From positions 1 to 48,892 of the forward strand of contig NZ_VCJS01000092.1 of assembly GCF_005893125.1 (NCBI RefSeq): a DNA stretch of 48,892 bases. Direction: 5' to 3'. Made by a program: the position numbers and the translations under genes. Of the stretch, positions 14,521-21,401 are shown in pieces (position 1 is the first letter of the stretch; each line of letters opens with the position of its first letter). Source of the DNA: Nonomuraea basaltis. Lineage in GTDB: Bacteria > Actinomycetota > Actinomycetes > Streptosporangiales > Streptosporangiaceae. Below the pieces are notes generated by a model that was not told the origin of the DNA, did not search any database, and was given only the letters and a program-made list of their open reading frames with translations.

Positions 14521-16401
14521 ATGAGCATGGAAGTGACCGCGTGGCACCAGCTGTACTCGATGAACAACAACCCGGAGCGCCGCCCCCTGTCGAGGGCGAC
14601 GCTCCGGCGTATCGGCGGCTTCGCCCGCCCGCACCGCCGGAGATTGGCGCTGTTCGTGCTGCTCAGCGTGGTGTTGTCGGGCCTGGCCGTGGCCACTCCG
14701 CTGCTGGCCGGCCGGGTGATCGATGCGATCTTCAGCGCGGAGCCGCTGGAGGTGGTCGTCGTGGTGGCGATCGCCATCGCGGGCCTGGCCGTCGTCGAGG
14801 CGGGGCTCGGGCTGGTGAACCGGTGGCTGTCCGCGGGCCTCGGCGAGAGCCTGATCCTCGACCTGCGCACGGCCGTCTTCGACCACGTGCAGCGGATGCC
14901 GATCGCCTTCTTCACCAGGACCCGCACCGGCGCGCTGGTCAGCCGGCTGAACAACGACGTGATCGGGGCGCAGCGGGCGTTCACCGACACCCTGTCCGGC
15001 GTGGTCGGCAACGTCGTGATGCTCATGCTGACGCTCATCGCGATGATCGGCATCTCCTGGCAGATCACGCTGCTCGCGCTGCTGCTCCTGCCCGTTTTCA
15101 TGCTGCCCGCCCGGCGGATGGGGCACCGGATCGCCCGGCTGCGCCGCGAGGCGGCCGACCACAACGCGGCCATGGGCACGCAGATGACCGAGCGCTTCTC
15201 CGCGCCGGGCGCGACGCTGGTGAAGTTGTTCGGCCGGCCCGCTTACGAGTCGTCCGAGTTCGCGAGCCGGGCCAGGCGGGTGCGGGACATCGGCGTGCGC
15301 TCCGCCATGACCCAGTCGGCCTTCGTCACCGCGCTGACCCTGGTCTCGGTGCTGGCGCTGGCTTTGGTGTACGGCCTCGGCGGCTTCTACGCGCTGCGTG
15401 ACCAGCTCGCGCCCGGCGCGGTCGTGGCGATGGCCATGCTGCTCACCCGCCTGTACGCCCCGCTGACCGCGCTGGCCAGCGCTCGCGTGGACGTGATGAG
15501 CGCGCTCGTCAGCTTCGAGCGCGTCTTCGAGGTGCTCGACCTCGAGCCGCTCATCCAGGAGCGGCCGGACGCCGGGAAGGTGCCCGACGGGCCGGTCTCG
15601 GTCGAGTTCGACGACGTGCGCTTCGCCTACCCGTCGGCTGACAAGGTCTCGCTCGCCTCCCTTGAGGAGGTCGCCGTGCTCGACTCACGCGGCGGCGCCG
15701 AGGTGCTGCACGGCGTCTCGTTCCGGGCCGAGCCGGGCCAGATGGTGGCGCTCGTCGGCTCGTCGGGCGCCGGCAAGTCCACGATCGCGCAGCTCCTGCC
15801 CCGCCTGTACGACGTCGACTCGGGCGCGGTGCGGCTCGGCGGCGTGGACGTGCGCGACCTGACCTTCGACGCCATCCGCGACACGCTCGGCATGGTCACC
15901 CAGGACGGCCACCTGTTCCACGAGTCGATCCGGGCGAACCTGCTGCTGGCCAGGCCGGAGGCGACCGAGGACGAGATCTGGGACGCGCTCACCAGGGCCA
16001 GGCTGGCGACGCTGATCGCATCGCTCCCTGACGGGCTCGACACGGTGGTGGGCGAGCGCGGCTACCGCCTGTCGGGCGGCGAGCGCCAGCGCCTGACGAT
16101 CGCCCGGCTGCTGCTGGCCAGGCCCAGGGTGGTGATCCTGGACGAGGCCACGGCGGCGCTCGACTCCACCTCGGAGGCGGCCGTGCAGGCGGCGCTCGGC
16201 GAGGCGCTCGAGGGCAGGACCGCCGTGGTGATCGCCCACCGGCTCTCCACGATCCGCGCCGCCGACCTCATCCTGGTGATCGAGGACGGCAGGGTGGCCG
16301 AGCGCGGCACCCACACCGAGCTGCTCGCCGCCGGCGGCCGCTACGAGGAGCTGTACCGCACTCAGTTCGAGGACCCCACGGTGACGGAGGCCGCCGCCTG
16401 A
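14521..16401 (+). CDS. ABC exporter, fused membrane and ATPase domains
   Basis: The 626-residue half-transporter has a six-helix exporter domain (about residues 40-330) and an ATPase domain with Walker A GSSGAGKST (413-421), signature LSGGERQR (517-524) and Walker B VVILDEAT. An extra loop of about 20 residues (SADKVSLASLEEVAVLDSRG) sits between the first strands of the ATPase domain. It most likely works as a homodimer exporting drugs or redox-active metabolites. There is no ribosome-binding site before the ATG at 14521, but a SoxR-box promoter ends 8 nt upstream. ABC exporters of this type are known SoxR targets in Streptomyces. The 3' end overlaps the convergent MFS gene by 40 bp. Confidence 0.93.
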   Translation: MSMEVTAWHQLYSMNNNPERRPLSRATLRRIGGFARPHRRRLALFVLLSVVLSGLAVATPLLAGRVIDAIFSAEPLEVVVVVAIAIAGLAVVEAGLGLVNRWLSAGLGESLILDLRTAVFDHVQRMPIAFFTRTRTGALVSRLNNDVIGAQRAFTDTLSGVVGNVVMLMLTLIAMIGISWQITLLALLLLPVFMLPARRMGHRIARLRREAADHNAAMGTQMTERFSAPGATLVKLFGRPAYESSEFASRARRVRDIGVRSAMTQSAFVTALTLVSVLALALVYGLGGFYALRDQLAPGAVVAMAMLLTRLYAPLTALASARVDVMSALVSFERVFEVLDLEPLIQERPDAGKVPDGPVSVEFDDVRFAYPSADKVSLASLEEVAVLDSRGGAEVLHGVSFRAEPGQMVALVGSSGAGKSTIAQLLPRLYDVDSGAVRLGGVDVRDLTFDAIRDTLGMVTQDGHLFHESIRANLLLARPEATEDEIWDALTRARLATLIASLPDGLDTVVGERGYRLSGGERQRLTIARLLLARPRVVILDEATAALDSTSEAAVQAALGEALEGRTAVVIAHRLSTIRAADLILVIEDGRVAERGTHTELLAAGGRYEELYRTQFEDPTVTEAAA

Positions 16402-17762
16402 CGCTCAGGGGATCGCAGGGCATAGAGCGCGACCGGGATCCCCGCCAGCACCACCGCCGCCGCGACGACCAGCGTGAACTGATAGGCGTCGAGGAAGGCC
16501 GGCAGCGGCGGCTGGTCGCTGGCGCTCTGCCTGGAGTTCAGGATCGCCCCCAGTACGGTGATGCCGAGCAGCCCGAACACCTCGCGTGAGACGTTCAGCA
16601 TGCCCGAGGCCACGCCGGACCTGTCCTTGGGCATCCCGCTGAGGATGGCGGCCGTCAGCGGCACCAGCAGGCCGGCGCCGAGGCCGTACAGGATGAACCA
16701 GGGCGCCACGTCCGCGTAGTCGCCGTCGGCGCCGACCCCTGAGAGCAGGTAGATCGCCGCGCTCATGAACGCCATCCCCAGCGCCACCGTGCGGCCGATG
16801 CCGAGCCGCGCGCTGATCCGCTGGGAGAGGATCGCGACGACGGCCATGACCAGAGCCATCGGCACGAATGAGCCGCCCGCCTCGGTGGGGGAGAAGCCGA
16901 GCACGTTCTGCAGCCAGAGCGCGCTGAAGAAGTAGATGCCGAACACGCCGAACGACCAGATCCCGCTGGTGAGCAGGCCGCCGGTGAACGTCCGCGACCC
17001 GAACAGCGACATCACGATCATCGGCTCCGCAGCGCGCGTCTCGACCAGCACGAACGCCACGGCCGCCGCCGCGAACACGCCGAAGGCGGCCAGGATCTCC
17101 GGCGAGGTCCAGCCGGCCCCGCCGCCCTCGATGAGCGCGTACGTCAGCGCGAAGAGCGCGATCGCCGAGGTGGCCAGCCCGGCCAGGTCGAGGCTGTGGC
17201 GCACCCTCGCGAACGCCGGCCTGATCGCCCACAGCGCGAGCCCGAACGTCACCACCCCGATCGGCACGTTGATCAGGTAGATCCAGCCCCAGTGCAGGTG
17301 CTCGCTGATGAAGCCGCCCGCCGCCGGCCCGAGCGCCATGGACAGCGCCCCCGAGGCGCTCCAGATGCCCACGGCGCGGCCGCGCTCGCCCGGATCGGGG
17401 AAGATCTGGCTGATCAGCGCCAGCGCGGTCGGCGTGAGCAGCGCCGCCCCCACGCCCTGCACCGCCCGCGCGGCGATCAGCACCGCCCCGCTGGTGGCGA
17501 GCCCGGCGGCCAGCGACGACACCGTGAAGATCGCCAATCCGCCGAGGAACACCCGCCGGGCCCCGAACACGTCCGCCAGCCGCCCGCCGGCCAGCATGAG
17601 CCCGGCGAAGACCAGGATGTACGAGCTCACGATCCACTCCAGTCCGGAGATCGTCAGCCCCAGCTCCCGCTGGATCGTCGGCAACGCGACGTTGCCCACG
17701 TTGTTGTCCAGGTAGGTCATGAAGGTGCCCAAGGTCACCGCGACCAACGCCCACCATCGCAT
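16362..17762 (-). CDS. MFS drug exporter, DHA2/EmrB-QacA type
   Basis: The 466-residue protein has 14 predicted membrane segments and the DHA2 signatures LDNNVGNVALPTIQRELG (helix 1), GGRLADVFGARRVF (motif A) and a motif-C-like stretch GPAAGGFISEHLHWGWIYLI. It should be a proton-coupled antiporter for lipophilic drugs. The ATG at 17762 has AGGAGG 6 nt upstream. It is divergent from a TetR gene across 69 bp that contain tandem 21-bp operator repeats, so TetR repression with drug induction is likely. Its last 40 bp overlap the ABC exporter gene tail to tail. Confidence 0.93.
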   Translation of the reverse strand: MRWWALVAVTLGTFMTYLDNNVGNVALPTIQRELGLTISGLEWIVSSYILVFAGLMLAGGRLADVFGARRVFLGGLAIFTVSSLAAGLATSGAVLIAARAVQGVGAALLTPTALALISQIFPDPGERGRAVGIWSASGALSMALGPAAGGFISEHLHWGWIYLINVPIGVVTFGLALWAIRPAFARVRHSLDLAGLATSAIALFALTYALIEGGGAGWTSPEILAAFGVFAAAAVAFVLVETRAAEPMIVMSLFGSRTFTGGLLTSGIWSFGVFGIYFFSALWLQNVLGFSPTEAGGSFVPMALVMAVVAILSQRISARLGIGRTVALGMAFMSAAIYLLSGVGADGDYADVAPWFILYGLGAGLLVPLTAAILSGMPKDRSGVASGMLNVSREVFGLLGITVLGAILNSRQSASDQPPLPAFLDAYQFTLVVAAAVVLAGIPVALYALRSPERQAAASVTVGSSN

Positions 17763-17773
17763 GCCATGTCCTC

Positions 17774-17822
17774 CTATACGTTGTACTTGTACGCCGTATA
17801 GTTGAACTTGTACGTCGTATAG
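17774..17822. promoter_or_regulatory. TetR operator region with tandem 21-bp repeats
   Basis: Two direct repeats of 21 bp lie at 17781-17801 and 17802-17822 and differ at two positions. Overlaid on them is an inverted repeat CTATACG (17774-17780) and CGTATAG (17795-17801), centred on the palindrome GTAC-TT-GTAC (17783-17792). The MFS ribosome-binding site is at one edge and the TetR start 9 bp from the other, so repressor bound here would block both genes. Confidence 0.7.
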
Positions 17823-17831
17823 TTGTCAACT

Positions 17832-18473
17832 GTGATGGGAAAACTGACCGCGCAGGCGATCGCGGAGCGCGCTCTGGAGATCGGCGACGCCGAGGGACTC
17901 GACGCCGTGACGATCAGACGCCTGGCCACGGACCTGGGCGTGACCCCGATGGCCCTCTACTGGCACTTCAAGAACAAGGATCAGCTGATCGTCGGCATGG
18001 CCGACCACCTGATCGGCGGATTCGCGCCCAAACCGGCCGACGAGCGCCCATGGCAGGCCCAGCTGCGTGACCTGATGGAGGGTCTGATCAGGACGCTGCG
18101 TACGCACCCCTGCGCGAAGAACGTGATCGAGCAGATCGACCCGGTCGAGGTGCCGAACTTCCTGGCCGTGTGGGACCAGGCGCTCAGGCTGGCCCGCACC
18201 GCCGGGTTCAGCGTCGAGGAGAGCTGCCTGATCACCAAGTACCTGCTGCAGAGCGCCATAGCCATCGCCGACGCCCCCGTGCACGTCCGGCCCGGTAAGG
18301 AGCTCGCCGTCAGAGCCAAGCGGCTCGGCCTGCAGTCCCTGCCCACCGAGACGTACCCCAACCTGGTGGAAATGGCAGGACCGCTGGTCGAGGGCATGGA
18401 CCCGGAGCTGTACGACACGTTCGGCGTCGACCTCGTGCTCAGCGGCATAGAGGCGCTGGCGGCCACCCGTTAG
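17832..18473 (+). CDS. TetR-family repressor of the adjacent MFS exporter
   Basis: The 213-residue protein has the TetR N-terminal domain (VTIRRLATDLGVTPMALYWH, about residues 26-45) followed by HFKNKDQL, and a C-terminal domain of the tetracycline-repressor class. The start is the GTG at 17832 or the ATG at 17835; neither has a ribosome-binding site, and TATAGT at 17818-17823 could be a -10 for a leaderless message. It is divergent from the MFS exporter over tandem operators and sits 10 bp upstream of an MTHFR-like gene with which it is probably co-transcribed. Confidence 0.93.
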   Translation: MMGKLTAQAIAERALEIGDAEGLDAVTIRRLATDLGVTPMALYWHFKNKDQLIVGMADHLIGGFAPKPADERPWQAQLRDLMEGLIRTLRTHPCAKNVIEQIDPVEVPNFLAVWDQALRLARTAGFSVEESCLITKYLLQSAIAIADAPVHVRPGKELAVRAKRLGLQSLPTETYPNLVEMAGPLVEGMDPELYDTFGVDLVLSGIEALAATR

Positions 18474-18483
18474 GGTCCTGATC

Positions 18484-19230
18484 GTGACCTTCGAGCTGAT
18501 CTGCGAGATCGAACCCCCGACCAAGCCTGATCTGAAGCACGTCAGGCACCAGATCGGCACGCTGGGCAAGATCGCCCACTCGTTCCTCATCCCCGACAAC
18601 CACATCGGCCGCGCGACGGTGTCGAGCGTGGCCGTGGCGCACGAGGTCGAGTCGATGGGCGGACGCGGCATCGCCTGCCTCAACTCGCGCGACCGCAACC
18701 TGCTCGGCTTCCGCCGCGACCTGCTGACGGCGGCGGCGTACGGGGTTGACCAGTTCCTGTTCGTCTACGGGGACAAGCCGACGAGCGGCAATCGCACCAG
18801 TGACCTGACGGTCCGCTCGATGATCGAGGAGGCCAGGGAGTTCTCGCCGGGCTTCCGGCTCGGCGCGGCTGCGGGGCTTCGTCCGCTGCCGGCATGGAAG
18901 CGTACCGCCGACTTCCTGTTCTCCCAGGTCAGCTTCTCGCTGGAGGCCCAGCTGCGCTGGCGCGAGGCCCACCCGGTGGACGTGCCCGTCTATGCGGGCG
19001 TCATGGTGCTGGCCAGCGAGCGCCACGCCCGAACCCTGGCCGCTGCGATCCCGGACATCGCCATCCCTGAGGACCTGATCCAGAGGGTGGCCGCGGACCG
19101 CATGGCGGGCGTGGAGGCGGCCTGCGAGCAGGTCCTCGCCCTCCGCGACTCCGGCGCCTTCACCGGCGTCCACCTCATCCCGGTCTCCCGCTACCGCGAC
19201 GTGGAGTCCAGGCTGGCCGCCGCCCTCTGA
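18484..19230 (+). CDS. Methylenetetrahydrofolate-reductase-like protein
   Basis: The 248-residue TIM-barrel protein resembles MetF: an early acidic motif CEIEPPTKP (with the Glu that aligns to the catalytic glutamate of MetF), SRDRNLLGFRRDLLTAAAYG and FLFVYGDKP in the place of the family's GDPP strand. It is some 50 residues shorter than E. coli MetF. It may reduce methylene-tetrahydrofolate or a related C1 carrier, or belong to a corrinoid-linked branch. The GTG at 18484 is only 10 bp after the TetR stop. Its 3' end overlaps the second MFS gene by 40 bp. A separate housekeeping MetF probably exists elsewhere. Confidence 0.75.
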   Translation: MTFELICEIEPPTKPDLKHVRHQIGTLGKIAHSFLIPDNHIGRATVSSVAVAHEVESMGGRGIACLNSRDRNLLGFRRDLLTAAAYGVDQFLFVYGDKPTSGNRTSDLTVRSMIEEAREFSPGFRLGAAAGLRPLPAWKRTADFLFSQVSFSLEAQLRWREAHPVDVPVYAGVMVLASERHARTLAAAIPDIAIPEDLIQRVAADRMAGVEAACEQVLALRDSGAFTGVHLIPVSRYRDVESRLAAAL

Positions 19231-20669
19231 GGCCACGCCAGGGCAGCCAGCAGCGCGCCTGCCAGTGCCACCGCGAACAGCACCGCGTAGGCGCGCTGGA
19301 AGCCGTCCATGAGCTGCCCCACCGCCACCGGCGACAGCTTGGACAGCGTGCCCGCGTACACCTGGTTCCGTAATTGCGGCCCCACGGAGCTGGTCAGGAC
19401 GCTGAGCGAGAGGCCGACGCTGATCACGACCCCGATGTTCATGATCATGACGCGGAAGCCGTTCACCACGCCCAGGCTTCCGACCGGCAGCGCCCGCATG
19501 ACCTGCGTGGTGTTGCCGGTCAGGAATGTCCCGCTGCCGCAGCCGGCGACGAACAGGCCGATCCCGATCACCCAGTACGGCGTACCGGGATCGGCCGTCA
19601 GCATCAGCGTGCCGAGCCCGGCCGCGCTCAGCACCGCCCCACCGATGGACAGCGCGTACGGCGACACCTTCCGCCCCAGCATGCCCACGAGCGGCGAGGC
19701 CAGCCCGATCCCGACCGGCACCGGCAGCACACTCAGCCCCGCCTCGGAGGCGTCCAGCCCCCTGACCGCCTGGAAGTACAGCGCCACCACCAGGATCAGC
19801 GCCGACCGGGCGAGCGCGTTGCAGAACGACGCCAGGTTCGCGTACGCCAGCAGCCGCCCGCCGAACAGCCGCAGGTCCAGCACCGGGTTCGCGGAGCGCC
19901 GCTCGGCGACCACGATCAGCGGCACCAGCACCGCGAACACCGCCGCCCCGGTCAGCACCACAGGGCTCGACAGCCCGCCCGAGCCCGCCTCGGAAAGCGC
20001 CAGCAGCAGCGCCGACAGCGCCGCGAACAGCAGCACGTTGCCCAGCGCGTCCACCGGCTCCTTCGGCCGCCTGGGCATCTTGCGTAAGATCACCGCGCCC
20101 CAGCCGAGCGCGATCAGCCCGGCGGGCACGTTCACCCAGAAGATCCACTGCCAGCCCGCGGTCTCCGCGATCAGCCCGCCCAGCGTGGGCCCGGCCAGCT
20201 GTGCCACCGACAGCGTGCCGATGTAGACGCCCATGCCCTGGCTGAGCCGGTCGGGCGGGAACGCGTCCGCGATGATCACAGTGCCGTTCGCCAGGATCAT
20301 CGCCGCGCCGACGGCCTGCACCACACGCATCGCGATCAGGAACCACACGTCCGGCGACAGCCCGGCCAGCAGCGAGGCCAGGGTGAACAGCGCGAACCCC
20401 GCCAGGTACACCTCCCGCCTGCCCAGCAGGTCCGCCACCCGGCCGAAGAACACCAGGCTCGCCGTGTTGACCAGCAGGAACGCCAGCAGGATCCACCCGG
20501 ACTCGAGCGCGCTGGCCTGGAAGTGCCGCACGACCGTCGGCAGCGCGACGTTGAGCGTGCTGCCGGCGATGCCGATGAGGATCAGCCCCAGGCTGGTGAC
20601 CGAGCACACGCGCCAGGCATAGCGGAGGCGGCTGTCGTCTTTGGGGATGACCGCGACCATGCCCTCCAC
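19191..20669 (-). CDS. MFS drug exporter, DHA2 type (second copy)
   Basis: The 492-residue, 14-segment transporter has STLNVALPTVVRHFQ in helix 1, GRVADLLGRREVY as motif A and GPTLGGLIAETAGWQWIFWV as motif C. It is related to, but clearly distinct from, the exporter at 16.4-17.8 kb. The start is the GTG at 20669 (no ribosome-binding site) or the ATG at 20660, where GGAGG is only 2 nt away; a leaderless message is plausible. A perfect 17-bp palindrome lies 4-20 bp upstream. The tail overlaps the MTHFR-like gene by 40 bp. Confidence 0.92.
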   Translation of the reverse strand: MEGMVAVIPKDDSRLRYAWRVCSVTSLGLILIGIAGSTLNVALPTVVRHFQASALESGWILLAFLLVNTASLVFFGRVADLLGRREVYLAGFALFTLASLLAGLSPDVWFLIAMRVVQAVGAAMILANGTVIIADAFPPDRLSQGMGVYIGTLSVAQLAGPTLGGLIAETAGWQWIFWVNVPAGLIALGWGAVILRKMPRRPKEPVDALGNVLLFAALSALLLALSEAGSGGLSSPVVLTGAAVFAVLVPLIVVAERRSANPVLDLRLFGGRLLAYANLASFCNALARSALILVVALYFQAVRGLDASEAGLSVLPVPVGIGLASPLVGMLGRKVSPYALSIGGAVLSAAGLGTLMLTADPGTPYWVIGIGLFVAGCGSGTFLTGNTTQVMRALPVGSLGVVNGFRVMIMNIGVVISVGLSLSVLTSSVGPQLRNQVYAGTLSKLSPVAVGQLMDGFQRAYAVLFAVALAGALLAALAWPQRAAASLDSTSR

Positions 20670-20672
20670 TAT

Positions 20673-20689
20673 GACGTACGGCGTACGTC
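20673..20689. promoter_or_regulatory. 17-bp palindromic operator before the second MFS gene
   Basis: GACGTAC (20673-20679), GGC, GTACGTC (20683-20689) is a perfect inverted repeat just upstream of the MFS start. Its core TACGGCGTAC also occurs, on the opposite strand, in the TetR operator region at 17.8 kb (TTGTACGCCGTATAG). The same TetR could bind both sites. Confidence 0.6.
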
Positions 20690-20705
20690 CGTCTTGTGAT
20701 GGGGG

Positions 20706-21368
20706 TTACCTGGCACGCTTGCGCAACCCGTCGAGGTCGTGGATCACCACGCGGCGCCTGCCGGTCTCGATCAGCCCGCGGTCGCGCAGCGTGCGCAATG
20801 CCTTGCTGACGGCCTCCCGCGAGGAGCCCGTCCACCCCGCCAGCTCGTCCTGTGACAGCGGCAGCGCCACGCGTACCCCGCTGTTGGTCTTCTCCCCGTA
20901 CCGCTCGGCCAGTTCCAGCAGCCGCGTCGCCACCCGTCCCGTGGTGTCGAACGCGCCGTACTCGATGCGCTTGCGGTCCGCGTCCCGCAGCCGCCCGCTG
21001 ACGAGCTGCATGAGGAGTACGGCGATCCGCCCGTGCTGCTCCAGGAACGTGGGGAAGTCGCGCACCACGATGCCGGCGATCGGCTCCAGCGCGGTCACCG
21101 TGGCCGAGCGCGGGGACCCGTCGATGGCCGACAGCTCGCCGAGCAGCCCTCCGGGGCCGCGTACGGCGAGCACCACCTCGGTCCCGCTGCTGGTGTGCGA
21201 CGACACCTTGACCCGGCCCTCGAGCAGCACGAGCACCCAGTCGGACGTGTCGCCCTCGCTCATCACCGCCGTGCCGCGGTCCCAGCGCCGGATCCGGCCG
21301 ACCGCGCGCAGGGCTTGCACTTCCTCGTCGGTGAGCAGGGACAGGAACTCACCGGGCTCTGGATCCAT
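20706..21368 (-). CDS. Crp/Fnr-family cyclic-nucleotide-responsive regulator
   Basis: The 220-residue protein has an N-terminal cNMP-binding barrel with a canonical phosphate-binding cassette (GELSAIDGSPRSATV: Glu78, Arg87, Ser88) and a C-terminal Crp-type helix-turn-helix (LSQDELAGWTGSSREAVSKA). Conservation of the cassette argues that it truly binds cAMP or cGMP. It lies 33 bp downstream of a nucleotide cyclase gene on the same strand, so sensor enzyme and receptor are probably co-expressed. The ATG at 21368 opens MDPEPGEFL. Confidence 0.93.
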   Translation of the reverse strand: MDPEPGEFLSLLTDEEVQALRAVGRIRRWDRGTAVMSEGDTSDWVLVLLEGRVKVSSHTSSGTEVVLAVRGPGGLLGELSAIDGSPRSATVTALEPIAGIVVRDFPTFLEQHGRIAVLLMQLVSGRLRDADRKRIEYGAFDTTGRVATRLLELAERYGEKTNSGVRVALPLSQDELAGWTGSSREAVSKALRTLRDRGLIETGRRRVVIHDLDGLRKRAR

Positions 21369-21401
21369 GCGCCCGATTATGTCGGTACAGGGACCACCCT
21401 T

